From positions 25,071-89,070 of the forward strand of contig JAHEXZ010000016.1 in NCBI GenBank assembly GCA_023251835.1: a DNA stretch of 64,000 nt, written 5' to 3'. Under the pieces are notes generated by a model. That model did no database searches. It was given only the letters and a program-made list of their open reading frames with translations, and had not been told where the DNA came from. A program made the translations under genes and the position numbers. Numbering within the stretch: position 1 is the first letter of the stretch; each line of letters opens with the position of its first letter. The DNA is from Bacteroidota bacterium (lineage in GTDB: Bacteria > Bacteroidota > Bacteroidia > 2-12-FULL-35-15). Below are positions 17,660 through 26,736 of this stretch, in pieces.

Positions 17660-20600
17660 ATGGCTATAAACAGTATATATTATCTGCGCTTACTTTTAAT
17701 TATTAAGCTTACTGTTTTTGTTTTGCTTGAGGTTTCTGGCCAAACAATAAACAAACAGTTGCTTATAAAGCCCTTTCAGAATAATGTTTTTATACAGGAA
17801 AAGGGGCAATTTACCCGAACTGCAAAAGAAATGGATAAGCATTTTTCTGTACCTGTATTTTATGGTATAGAAAATGCTGAGTTTAATGCCTATTTTACAG
17901 CAAATGGTATTATCTTCCAATATCCCGAAAGAAAAAAAATCCGGAACAAAGAGAGAGAAAGAAAAGAAGAAGAATGGGAAGGGAAAAAAGAAAAAGAAGA
18001 AAAAAAAATTGAAACAATATGGCATACTGCAACTATGCAATGGATAAATTCAAATCCATCGGCAGAGCTGATACCGGAAGAAGAAGCTACAGGTTATTAC
18101 AACTATGATAATCCCACTAACAATGATAGTACCCGCTATGATTTTGTTCCTGCATACAAAAAATTAAAATACGTAAATCTTTATCCAGGTGTTGATATTG
18201 AATTTGAGCTTCCTGATGAAGGAGGGATAAAATATAAACTTACTGTTCAACCCAATGTTATTGTGCCCACCATTTCTTTTCAATGGGATGGATTAGAGGA
18301 AATAAGCACAGATGCGAAAGGACGCCTTCATCTGAAAAGTAAATTCAATTCTTTTGATTTTAAATCTAAATGGCACCTCATGGATCATGCCCCTACAGCT
18401 TTTTCATCACTTACACACACCAATATACCCGTAAGGTACACTGTAGCAGGAAATATAGTTTCATTTGAATTTTCATCTGGTGCTATTTCTTCTTCGGAAG
18501 GTATTGTGATTGACCCTTGGATAACAAATACAACTTTCCCCGACATAAACCGTGCTTTTGATATACAGGAAGATTCGCTTGGCAATGTATTTATAATAGG
18601 AAATCATACCAATTGGCAGGTACAGAAATATAACTCAAATGGTGTTTTACAATGGACTTATGTCACTTATGCTATTCTAATGGGCGACATTGCGGTAGAT
18701 AACCCTGGTAATGTTTATATAATAGGTGGGTACTCCGCTGGAAAACGACAAAAATTAGATACTGCGGGTGTTCAACTTTGGTCCTTTGCCGGATTAATGG
18801 AAGAGTGGAGATTAGCATTTAACTATTCCAAAACGGTACTTGCTATTGGTGGTTATTTTATTAACCCCGGAAATAATAACCTTGCAAAACTTGATATAAA
18901 TAGCGGAGCTATTAGCAATCAAATTATATATGGTGAAGAAACCAGAGGGATTGCAACCGATTGCAATGGCGATATCTATTCTATTCATGTAACATTTGGA
19001 TACCCAGGCGTTGCTGCATCAAACCAGCTTCGTAAAACGAATGCAGATTTTACACCCGGAGGTTCTATGGTTAATGGGTTTCTTTTATCCGAAGACCAGC
19101 CACCTGGTACTGGTTATGGTCTTAATCCCGCTTATGGATCATATATTTATCAGGTACTCAATGCTCTTGTTGTTAATGGCCCCTCTGTTTTTATCTATGA
19201 TGGTGCTGCTCTTAAAAAAGTTAATAAAACAACTCTGACAATTGATACAAGTATATCTGTTCCTAACGGCACGGTTACAATGTGTGGAGGAGTAGCGGCC
19301 GATTTATGTGGAAATATTTATGTAGGTAGCACCACAGGAATAGAAAAGTTTAACTCCTCACTTACTCATATTCAATCTATTTCAGCTCCTGCTGCTGTAT
19401 ATGACCTTATCCTTAATAAAGATGGGGATTTGCTTGCTTGTGGTGAAGGTTTTTTAGGTCGCTTTAACACCAACTGTACTGCTCCTCCAACTCTGATAGC
19501 CACCTTAAGCTCAACACCAGCTTCATGTAAAGGAGGTACAGTGAGTGTTACGGCTTCAGGAGGTACTCCACCACATAGCTATCTTTGGGAGCCGGGCTTA
19601 CAAACAACAGCCACTGTGGATAGTTTAACCGCAGGAACGTACACCTGCACAGTAACGGATCCTTTCTGTCATTCATACACTGATACTATTACCATTAGCC
19701 AGATTTCTGCTTTAGATCTGCTATTGGGCGACTCCTTAGGTTCCCCGGGAACCATTATTAATGAAACTTGTCTGAATAGTTTTGATGGGGCAGCAACCAT
19801 ACATGCTTCCGGAGGAAGAGTGCCTTACCTGTATTCATGGAATACAAACCCGATACAAAATGGGGAAACGGCAACCGGTCTGGCGGCAGGAGTATATCTG
19901 GCCACAGTTATAGATGCAGACTCCTGCTGGGATACTATCAGTGTTATTATTACAAGAAATCCTGACCCTGTTGCCAATTTTGGAAGTACCAAAGAATGCC
20001 AGGGCGCAGCCACAGTCTATAGCGACAGCTCTTCTACCTCATCGGGAACCATCAGCTCCTGGAATTGGAATTTTGGGGACGGAACGGTAAGTGGCTTTTT
20101 ACAAAACCCATCACATATCTATGCAAATGCTGGTATATATTCTACTACTTTGATTATTCAAAATAACTTCGGATGTGCTGACACCATAAGCAAATCCGTG
20201 AAGGTATATTTTAATCCTGTAGCTGGTTTTAACTATGCTGATATCTGTTTCAAAGATTCTGTATATTTCAATAACATCTCTATTGTTGACAGTTCAACTG
20301 CTATCGCTTACTATTCATGGAATTTTGGGGATGGGGCAGTTTCCAGTTCTTTACAACATCCTGTTCATTATTACTCTACCCCTGGAACATATCCGGTTAC
20401 ATTGCTGGTTAAAACCATTGATAGTTGCTACACTAACATTACCTTAAGCGTAAATGTATTTGATCCTCCTCTTACTGCATTTTCAGTTAATGATGTCTGC
20501 CTGTATGATTCTGCAGTTTTTACCAACACTTCCCTCGATCCTTCTATGGGCAGCATTGCCAATTGGCAATGGAATTTTGGTGATAGCACTCCATTAAACA

Positions 20601-22075
20601 CAAGCACATGGAGCCCCAACCATTTATATTCTGTTCCCGCAACTTATCAAATTTCATTAATCACACGCTCTTCTAATCTTGCCTGTGCAGATACACTTAT
20701 TGATTCGGTAACCGTTTTTCCTATACCGGTTGCCGGTTATTCAGCAGCCGATGTTTGTCAAAATCAGTTGATGCTTTTTAATGATACATCTGAAGTGCCC
20801 AGCGGTGCTGTTGTTTCCTGGAGTTGGGATTTTGGCGATAATAGTGGATTAAGTACCCTTCAACAGCCCAATCACAGTTATTCCAATCATGGAATATTTC
20901 CTGTATCATTAATTGTTACTACAGATTATGGTTGCAAAGATACTACCAGCAATAATGTATTAATACATCCGTTGCCAACAGCACTTTTTGCTTCCCAAAA
21001 TGTTTGTTTGGGCAATGCCTCTCTATTTACAGATTTATCAACTATACCCGCCAATGCAGCAAATGACAGCATACCCTCATGGTTATGGAATTTTGGTGAT
21101 AATAGCCCGGTTTCTACTACTCAAAGCCCATCTTATACTTATCCAGCAACAGGCTCTTATGTTGTTACGCTTAAAACTACATCTAACTTTGGTTGCGTTG
21201 ATTCTACCAATAAAACAATTATTATTAATCCTAACCCACAAGTTAATTTTACAGCAAACAATACTGTAGGTTGTGAACCACTGTGCCTATCTTTCATTGA
21301 TGGCTCTGTAGTAATTCCTTTAGCTAATGCTCAATGGCAATGGGACTTAGGTAATGGAAGCATCATTAATAATTCAACAACATTCGACTATTGTTATATT
21401 TATGATTCTGTATACGCAGCATCACCTTTTGCGCCTGATATATACACTATTACACTAACCGTTACCTCCGACAGTGGATGTGTTTCAGTATTAACAAAAA
21501 ACAATTACATTACTGTATATCCAAAACCTGATGCTGTTTTTAATGTTTTACCTGCAACTACAACAATAACCGACCCGGTAATTAATATTACAAATTTGTC
21601 TTCCGGAGCTGATTCCTGGCTTTGGAATTTTGGAGATGGTTCGCCTCCGCTCACCACAGGTATAGATAGTTCTTCTGTTTCTGCTCCCCTGTCACACACT
21701 TATACCGATACAGGGAGTTATACAATAATGTTAATTACATCTACACAGTATGGTTGTATTGATACTGCCTACGAAACTGTAATTATAGAGCCTGATTTCA
21801 TGTTTTATATACCAAATTCATTTAGCCCAAATGACGATGGAATAAATGATACATTTATTGGCCGGGGGTCTTTTATTAAAGAATTTGAAATGTCCATTTT
21901 TGACCGCTGGGGTAACATGGTATACAGAACGGATGATATTGATAAACCATGGGATGGTAAATCGAACTATGGCAATGAACCATCTCAAACTGATATATAC
22001 GTGTATTCAATAAAAATTATTGATTTCAAAATGAAAAAACATACCTACAAAGGTACTGTAACATTAATGCGATAA
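17660..22075 (+). CDS. Secreted beta-propeller protein with SprB repeats, seven PKD domains and CHU_C signal
   Basis: A 1471-residue type IX secretion cargo whose ATG follows the preceding stop with no gap. After an N-terminal hydrophobic export segment comes a region shared with the paralogue at 59175-62744 (FIQEKGQFT, NLYPGVDIEFELPDEGGIKYKL, IVIDPW), then propeller-like repeats (about 290-600). A strongly charged Lys/Glu run sits at about residues 93-117. Two SprB-like repeats (TCTVTDPFC, LATVIDADSC) precede seven PKD domains from about 769 and CHU_C from about 1379 (YIPNSFSPNDDGIND, FDRWGNMVYRTDD, PWDGKSNYG). The PKDs correspond one by one to those of the two upstream genes. The signal directs export across the outer membrane. 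Precise role unknown; surface adhesin or matrix protein is likely. Confidence 0.93.
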   Translation: MAINSIYYLRLLLIIKLTVFVLLEVSGQTINKQLLIKPFQNNVFIQEKGQFTRTAKEMDKHFSVPVFYGIENAEFNAYFTANGIIFQYPERKKIRNKERERKEEEWEGKKEKEEKKIETIWHTATMQWINSNPSAELIPEEEATGYYNYDNPTNNDSTRYDFVPAYKKLKYVNLYPGVDIEFELPDEGGIKYKLTVQPNVIVPTISFQWDGLEEISTDAKGRLHLKSKFNSFDFKSKWHLMDHAPTAFSSLTHTNIPVRYTVAGNIVSFEFSSGAISSSEGIVIDPWITNTTFPDINRAFDIQEDSLGNVFIIGNHTNWQVQKYNSNGVLQWTYVTYAILMGDIAVDNPGNVYIIGGYSAGKRQKLDTAGVQLWSFAGLMEEWRLAFNYSKTVLAIGGYFINPGNNNLAKLDINSGAISNQIIYGEETRGIATDCNGDIYSIHVTFGYPGVAASNQLRKTNADFTPGGSMVNGFLLSEDQPPGTGYGLNPAYGSYIYQVLNALVVNGPSVFIYDGAALKKVNKTTLTIDTSISVPNGTVTMCGGVAADLCGNIYVGSTTGIEKFNSSLTHIQSISAPAAVYDLILNKDGDLLACGEGFLGRFNTNCTAPPTLIATLSSTPASCKGGTVSVTASGGTPPHSYLWEPGLQTTATVDSLTAGTYTCTVTDPFCHSYTDTITISQISALDLLLGDSLGSPGTIINETCLNSFDGAATIHASGGRVPYLYSWNTNPIQNGETATGLAAGVYLATVIDADSCWDTISVIITRNPDPVANFGSTKECQGAATVYSDSSSTSSGTISSWNWNFGDGTVSGFLQNPSHIYANAGIYSTTLIIQNNFGCADTISKSVKVYFNPVAGFNYADICFKDSVYFNNISIVDSSTAIAYYSWNFGDGAVSSSLQHPVHYYSTPGTYPVTLLVKTIDSCYTNITLSVNVFDPPLTAFSVNDVCLYDSAVFTNTSLDPSMGSIANWQWNFGDSTPLNTSTWSPNHLYSVPATYQISLITRSSNLACADTLIDSVTVFPIPVAGYSAADVCQNQLMLFNDTSEVPSGAVVSWSWDFGDNSGLSTLQQPNHSYSNHGIFPVSLIVTTDYGCKDTTSNNVLIHPLPTALFASQNVCLGNASLFTDLSTIPANAANDSIPSWLWNFGDNSPVSTTQSPSYTYPATGSYVVTLKTTSNFGCVDSTNKTIIINPNPQVNFTANNTVGCEPLCLSFIDGSVVIPLANAQWQWDLGNGSIINNSTTFDYCYIYDSVYAASPFAPDIYTITLTVTSDSGCVSVLTKNNYITVYPKPDAVFNVLPATTTITDPVINITNLSSGADSWLWNFGDGSPPLTTGIDSSSVSAPLSHTYTDTGSYTIMLITSTQYGCIDTAYETVIIEPDFMFYIPNSFSPNDDGINDTFIGRGSFIKEFEMSIFDRWGNMVYRTDDIDKPWDGKSNYGNEPSQTDIYVYSIKIIDFKMKKHTYKGTVTLMR

Positions 22076-22116
22076 TGCCCCTCATCACCTCTTATTTATT
22101 CTGAAAAAACAGCTAT

Positions 22117-22155
22117 AAATTTCATTGCTTTTAAATAAAGCAATGAAATTTTTTT
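22117..22155 (+). terminator. Strong intrinsic terminator after the cargo gene cluster
   Basis: A perfect 15-bp stem (22117-22131 with 22137-22151) with a 5-base loop, followed by a run of T. It ends the 18-kb cargo region. Its T tail runs straight into the -7 element of the next gene. Confidence 0.75.
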
Positions 22156-22162
22156 ATCTTTA
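22155..22162 (+). promoter_or_regulatory. -7 promoter element of the NifU-like gene
   Basis: TATCTTTA differs from TAnnTTTG only in the last base and lies 23 bases before the ATG at 22185. The terminator hairpin occupies the -33 region. Confidence 0.4.
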
Positions 22163-22184
22163 CCTTTTCCAAAAGGAATTTCAG

Positions 22185-22436
22185 ATGAAAAACAACATAA
22201 AAATAAAAATAGAAGAGGCGCTTGAACAAATCCGTCCCTACCTGCTGGCTGACGGAGGTAATGTATCCCTACTTGAAATTACCAATGATAATATTGTAAA
22301 ACTGGAATTGCTTGGTGCCTGTAAATCATGCTCTATGAGCGCGATGACATTAAAAGCAGGCATTGAAGAATCTATTAAGCGTGCAGTACCCGAAATCAAA
22401 GCTGTTGAGGCAATTAACGTAAGTATAACCGCTTAA
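22185..22436 (+). CDS. NifU C-terminal-domain Fe-S scaffold or carrier protein
   Basis: An 83-residue protein that is essentially one NifU C-terminal (Nfu) domain. It starts with a helix MKNNIKIKIEEALEQIRPYL, then LADGGNVSLLEI and the cysteine pair in LGACKSCSMSAMTLKAGIE, which binds a 4Fe-4S cluster between two subunits in this family. The frame is open from 22125, but the ATG at 22185 has an AGGA upstream and gives the normal Nfu N-terminus. It probably delivers Fe-S clusters to apoproteins such as NadA or other enzymes in the cytoplasm. The next gene starts 13 bases later. Confidence 0.93.
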   Translation: MKNNIKIKIEEALEQIRPYLLADGGNVSLLEITNDNIVKLELLGACKSCSMSAMTLKAGIEESIKRAVPEIKAVEAINVSITA

Positions 22437-22449
22437 AAATATTTTTTGA

Positions 22450-23805
22450 ATGAGCCGCACAATGTTGATTGTTTTACTCTTTTCCTGTTTCATAATAATT
22501 GCAGGATGTACACCAAAGCTTGATATTCCTGAGCCAGACAGTGGTAATGCTGATTTTTTGAAAACAATAGCCATAGGCGGCAATTATATGGCCGGATACC
22601 AAAATGGTGCTTTGTTCCAAAAAGGACAACGCCTCTCCATCCCTTCTTTGCTTGCCGGACAATTTAAGTTGGTGGGCGGAGGTCCATTTAATCAGGCATT
22701 GATGCCTGACAATAATGGTTTGGGATTAAATACGAAACCTTGGGAAAGCTGGTTTGTAACTCCAAGTTATTTAGGGTATAAAACTGATTGTAAAGGCGTT
22801 ACTTCTTTATCCCCCATAAAAAATATAATTGCAGAAAGTGACGCAACAACCTATCTGTCAGGACTTTCCGGAAACAGCATTCAAAATCTCGCTGTTCCTT
22901 ATGCTGCTTTAAGCGATTATTTTAATCCTGCCTTGGGTATTAGTTTTTCATCACAAAACAGAAATCCATATTACAACCGTATTGCCAGCAACCCGGGTAC
23001 CTCAACCATTTATTCGGATGCAAAGGCACAACAAGCCACATTTTTTTCAGCATGGCTGGGTATGGAAGATATTTACAACTATGCCAGCACAGGGGGAACA
23101 GGAGCAGCAATTCCTTCTTCGGCTGTCTTTAGTAACTACTTAGACACTATACTAAACGCTCTGACGGCAAATGGTGCCAAAGGTGTTATTGCAACTATTC
23201 CTGATTTCAGAGTGTTTCCATATTATACACTGGTAGCCTGGGATAATGCCGATTTAAGACAAACCCAAGCCGACTCTCTAAACGATATTTATGAACCTTC
23301 AGGAATAACGCATATCCATTTCGAAGCAGGCCGTAATGGTTTTGTAATTACAGATTCCGCCTACTATTTATACGTTCGTCAATTACATAGCGGTGAATAT
23401 ATTACTCTTTCGGTTCCACTCGATTCTATGAAATGTGAAAAATATGGTCTGGTATTTACTACCATCCATGACCGCTATGTATTGGATAGTTCAGAAGTAG
23501 CAAATATTGACCAGGCTATACAATCTTATAATTCAGTAATCACTCAAAAAGCCGCACAATACAATTTGGCATTAGCAGATATGTATACCTATTTTAATTC
23601 TGTTAAATCGGGTGTGAAATGGAATGGAGCTGATTTTAATGCAACTTTCGTAAGCGGAGGCTTTTTCAGCCTTGACGGCTATCATCCGAATCAAAAAGGA
23701 TATGCACTCATTGCTAATGAATTCATTAAAGCAATTAATACCAGGTACAATGCTGTTATCCCCACAATTAACTGCATTGAATGTGATGGTATAGTATTTC
23801 CTTAA
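22450..23805 (+). CDS. SGNH/GDSL hydrolase-like lipoprotein lacking the catalytic serine
   Basis: A 451-residue protein with a type II signal peptide (lipobox IIAGC, Cys20). Its overall pattern is that of Bacteroidota SGNH hydrolase-like lipoproteins: a block I region at residues 41-60, an LVGGGPFNQALM segment, and a C-terminal block V DGYHPNQKGYALIANEF with Asp and His. In active relatives block I reads like G-N/D-S-L-T-A-G. Here it is GGNYMAG, so the nucleophilic Ser position holds Asn45. Either the protein is a non-enzymatic binding relative or another residue serves. It starts 13 bases after the Nfu gene, so the two probably share a transcript. A cell-surface esterase role should not be assumed. 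Confidence 0.8.
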   Translation: MSRTMLIVLLFSCFIIIAGCTPKLDIPEPDSGNADFLKTIAIGGNYMAGYQNGALFQKGQRLSIPSLLAGQFKLVGGGPFNQALMPDNNGLGLNTKPWESWFVTPSYLGYKTDCKGVTSLSPIKNIIAESDATTYLSGLSGNSIQNLAVPYAALSDYFNPALGISFSSQNRNPYYNRIASNPGTSTIYSDAKAQQATFFSAWLGMEDIYNYASTGGTGAAIPSSAVFSNYLDTILNALTANGAKGVIATIPDFRVFPYYTLVAWDNADLRQTQADSLNDIYEPSGITHIHFEAGRNGFVITDSAYYLYVRQLHSGEYITLSVPLDSMKCEKYGLVFTTIHDRYVLDSSEVANIDQAIQSYNSVITQKAAQYNLALADMYTYFNSVKSGVKWNGADFNATFVSGGFFSLDGYHPNQKGYALIANEFIKAINTRYNAVIPTINCIECDGIVFP

Positions 23806-23853
23806 TATAATATTCGTTAGATTAGCTAAGAACTCCTACCCAGATTTGAAGCC

Positions 23854-24201
23854 ATGATTTTAAACAAGGATAAAAAAGCGGTTCTTTTTATTTTTTCCAC
23901 TCTGATTTTATTGAGTTGTAAAAAGGAAGACAAAGGTTCACCCGGCCCAAATGAAATATGGCTGGAATATAAAGCCTACAATCCTTCACAATTAGTTGTA
24001 ACAGCAGGTACAACAGTAACTTTTACAAATAAAGATAATGCCAACCATACAGTTACTTCAACCAATAATACCTTTGATAGCGGTACTGTAAAAAGCGGAA
24101 ACAATTATTCCTATACCTTTAACAATAAAGGAACGTTTTATTTTTATTGTAATTACCATTCCGGCAACTCTGCTGAACAGGGCGCTATTTTAGTACAATA
24201 A
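23854..24201 (+). CDS. Lipoprotein cupredoxin (plastocyanin/azurin-like)
   Basis: A 115-residue protein with a lipobox LLSC (Cys22) and one cupredoxin domain: LVVTAGTTVTFTNKD, then His65 in NHTV, then YFYCNYH with Cys99 and His102. These are the three equatorial ligands of a type 1 copper site. The axial Met normally found shortly after the second His is absent; Glu108/Gln109 (SAEQGAI) occupy that place, recalling the Gln ligand of stellacyanins. Such proteins shuttle electrons or bind copper in the periplasm or on a membrane. It follows the SGNH-like gene by 48 bases and precedes repeat copy B. Confidence 0.85.
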   Translation: MILNKDKKAVLFIFSTLILLSCKKEDKGSPGPNEIWLEYKAYNPSQLVVTAGTTVTFTNKDNANHTVTSTNNTFDSGTVKSGNNYSYTFNNKGTFYFYCNYHSGNSAEQGAILVQ

Positions 24202-24279
24202 TTTTCTATATAAGCACATTTTTTATATCAGAACTAAACTTTTTTTAGTGTTGTGTATATACTCTTTTTGAATGGTTTG

Positions 24280-24377
24280 TACTTCAACTATATGAGTTTG
24301 CAAAACTTAAAACCCACTCCTCAGTATTACTGAATTTAACCGCCCCTTTGCTATCGCAAATTCAGTAAGATTCAATA
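24280..24377 (+). repeat. Intergenic double-hairpin element, copy B
   Basis: Same unit and orientation as 3386-3480. It contains ATGAGTTTGCAAAACTTA, then TATTACTGAATTTAACCGCC, then CTATCGCAAATTCAGTAAGA. The second hairpin (ACTGAATTT with AAATTCAGT) is intact; the first is decayed. It fills most of the gap before coaX and lies just upstream of that gene's -7 element. Confidence 0.8.
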
Positions 24378-24386
24378 TATTTTACC

Positions 24387-24394
24387 TATTTTTG
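24387..24394 (+). promoter_or_regulatory. -7 promoter element of the coaX operon
   Basis: TATTTTTG, a perfect TAnnTTTG, 17 bases before the GTG start at 24411, giving a very short leader. No TTTG is found at -33. Confidence 0.45.
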
Positions 24395-24410
24395 ACAAAA
24401 ATCAAATGGC

Positions 24411-25166
24411 GTGAATTTAATTGTTGATATTGGTAATACACGCATAAAGGCCGGGGTGTTTCAACAGGATGAATTGAAACAACATTTTGCTTTTAATCAC
24501 CCGATTACAGAATTAACTACTATCAAAGAGCTAATCAACAAAGAGATACTAAATGATCGCGCTGTCACAAATTGTATTGTTGCCTCTGTTGTAGACCCCA
24601 TAGATTTATTTGTAAACTACCTGAAAGAAAAAGCACCTACTCTTCTGTTTACCGACACAACGCCAACCCCGCTTGTTAATATGTACAAATCAGCTACTAC
24701 ACTCGGCAGCGACCGGCTTGCTGCAGCAGTTGGGGGATATGTGTTGTTTCCAGGTAAAAATATATTAGTAATTGATACCGGTACGTGTTTAAAATACAAT
24801 TTCGTAACCAATGATAGTAAATATATTGGCGGAGCCATTTCTCCGGGATTAAAAATGCGTTTTAAAGCTTTACATAATTTTACCTCAAGATTACCGTTAG
24901 TAGAACCCGATGAAAACTTTAAAACACTTATTGGAACAACTACTCATGAAAGTATTTTGTCAGGGGTGGAAATTGGTTCCATTGCTGAAATAGACGGTTT
25001 TATTGAGAAGTACAAGTCCTTATATCCTGGTATATCTGTTATTTTAACTGGTGGGGATGCCTGTTTTTTTGAGAAACGGCTAAAAAAACCCATCTTTGCT
25101 GATCCCTTTTTAACCCTGAAAGGATTGAATGCCATATTGGAATATAATATTAGGAGGTCAAAGTAG
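24411..25166 (+). CDS. coaX: Type III pantothenate kinase
   Basis: Phosphorylates pantothenate with ATP, the first committed step of coenzyme A synthesis, using the CoaX (ASKHA-fold) enzyme rather than CoaA. The product is 251 residues, a normal length. Motifs: phosphate-1 loop DIGNTR near the N-terminus, TTLGSDRLAAAVG with the substrate-site Gly-x-Asp-Arg, VIDTGTCLKYNFV (phosphate 2) and GGAISPGLKMR. Translation starts at GTG 24411, directly before the family's N-terminal NLIVDIGNT strand. In many Bacteroidota coaX heads the group found here: outer-membrane protein, lptC, small membrane protein, CNNM protein. Confidence 0.96.
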   Translation: MNLIVDIGNTRIKAGVFQQDELKQHFAFNHPITELTTIKELINKEILNDRAVTNCIVASVVDPIDLFVNYLKEKAPTLLFTDTTPTPLVNMYKSATTLGSDRLAAAVGGYVLFPGKNILVIDTGTCLKYNFVTNDSKYIGGAISPGLKMRFKALHNFTSRLPLVEPDENFKTLIGTTTHESILSGVEIGSIAEIDGFIEKYKSLYPGISVILTGGDACFFEKRLKKPIFADPFLTLKGLNAILEYNIRRSK

Positions 25167-25263
25167 TTGTATGATGATACCAAAACGTATTAGTAGCTAC
25201 CTTAAAAATAGATTTGCCTGTCACCGGCTCCTCGCCTTAGCGAGAGAGGAATCTTTATTCCTT

Positions 25264-26712
25264 ATGAAGAAAAAGCTTAAGGTTTTTAAACCTGCTGTAT
25301 TTATATTGTTGCTCTACACAATATGCAGTATTTATAACATTTCCACAGCCCAGATAATCAGCTCACCTTATTCACGTTATGGTATTGGTGACATAGGCGG
25401 AAAGGGCTTTGGGCAAAACTTTGCAATGGGAGGTACCAGCATTGCTTTGCAAAATGATAGTTCTCACATGTTTTTTATAAACACCATTAATCCTGCTTCT
25501 TATTCCAACTTTCGCTTAACAGCCGCAGAATTAGGGGCAAATATTAGTCTTACACAATTACAAAGTGCCAGTGCAAAACAAAATGTTAACAATGCATCAC
25601 TTGCATATCTTTCACTTGCTATTCCATTAAAAAAATGGTGGGGAGCAAGTGTTGGTTTAATTCCATACAGCTCTGTAGGTTATAAAGTATCCGACCATCA
25701 GGAAATTAGCAATATTGGAGGTGTTGATTTTATATACGAAGGCTTCGGAGGTATTAACCAGTTTTATCTTGGTAATGGGATTAAACCGCTTTATGGATTA
25801 CCGGGTGCTTATATGAAATCAAGAAAATATCAACGACTAAAAGAAACACAAAATTTTGCAAAAAATAACCGTATTTTAAAGCGTAAAAAAGCATTGCAGG
25901 CTTTCTCCATAGGCTTTAATGTTTCTTATATGTTTGGAAATATCGACAATATAAGACGTTCTGTTTTCCCCAACAGCAACAAATTTTTTAATACCCGATC
26001 AGGCACTACTACCCGTGTCGGTGATGTTTATTTCGACTATGGTGCCCAATATGCTTATACTATTGATTCAATAAATGGCAGAGATTTAAAAGAAAATGTT
26101 AAATTGCTCTTTGGTGCTACATTCGCTAATCAAACCCCGCTGACTGCTAAAATAGACAGCCTTTCCTATACCTACATTACTTCTTATAATTATGAAATCG
26201 TAAAGGATACCATTCAGAATGTTCAAAATGTAAAAGGACAAATCCAATTTCCGCTTTCATTTGGGGTTGGTTTAGGCATTAAAAAAGGGGATCGGCTACT
26301 TATAGCCGGTGATTTCAGAATTCGAAACTGGAGCACTTTTAAGGCATTTAACAAATCACAGAATCTAAAAAACAGCACCAGTATAACATTGGGTGCACAA
26401 TATGTACCCAATTCAAAAGCAAATGGAAAAGGCAGTTATGCTAAACGCATCAATTACAGAATCGGACTGCATTATACAGATACACCAATTGAACTAAAAA
26501 ATACCCAGCTAAAAGAATATAGTCTCACTATAGGTGGCGGCTTTCCTGTTGGAAGAAGTTTTTTATTACAGAATTTTTCAATGGTTAATATCGGTGTTGA
26601 ATTGGGGCAAAGGGGCACAACTGCTAATGGTTTAATCAAAGAACAATTTATCAGGGGTACTGTTGGCTTTACTATTAACGACCGCTGGTTTGTAAAACCT
26701 AAGTTTGACTAA
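25264..26712 (+). CDS. Predicted outer-membrane beta-barrel protein
   Basis: A 482-residue product with a signal peptide (MKKKLKVFKP, then a hydrophobic core, ending near STAQ). The mature part begins IISSPYSRYGIGD, a sequence typical of a Bacteroidota outer-membrane family encoded between coaX and lptC. The rest alternates hydrophobic and polar residues with many aromatic-glycine turns, as in porin or FadL-like barrels. The frame is open from 25129 and overlaps the end of coaX, but the ATG at 25264 gives the proper signal peptide. A small hairpin (25231-25244) lies just upstream. The next gene, lptC, starts 24 bases after its stop, pointing to a shared envelope-related operon. Substrate unknown. 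Confidence 0.8.
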   Translation: MKKKLKVFKPAVFILLLYTICSIYNISTAQIISSPYSRYGIGDIGGKGFGQNFAMGGTSIALQNDSSHMFFINTINPASYSNFRLTAAELGANISLTQLQSASAKQNVNNASLAYLSLAIPLKKWWGASVGLIPYSSVGYKVSDHQEISNIGGVDFIYEGFGGINQFYLGNGIKPLYGLPGAYMKSRKYQRLKETQNFAKNNRILKRKKALQAFSIGFNVSYMFGNIDNIRRSVFPNSNKFFNTRSGTTTRVGDVYFDYGAQYAYTIDSINGRDLKENVKLLFGATFANQTPLTAKIDSLSYTYITSYNYEIVKDTIQNVQNVKGQIQFPLSFGVGLGIKKGDRLLIAGDFRIRNWSTFKAFNKSQNLKNSTSITLGAQYVPNSKANGKGSYAKRINYRIGLHYTDTPIELKNTQLKEYSLTIGGGFPVGRSFLLQNFSMVNIGVELGQRGTTANGLIKEQFIRGTVGFTINDRWFVKPKFD

Positions 26713-26736
26713 TTAAGCATTTCCCTTATCCATAGA

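Noticed and set aside
25129..25263. Upstream extension of the outer-membrane protein gene
   Set aside because: The extra 45 codons overlap coaX and a small hairpin and would precede a normal signal peptide.
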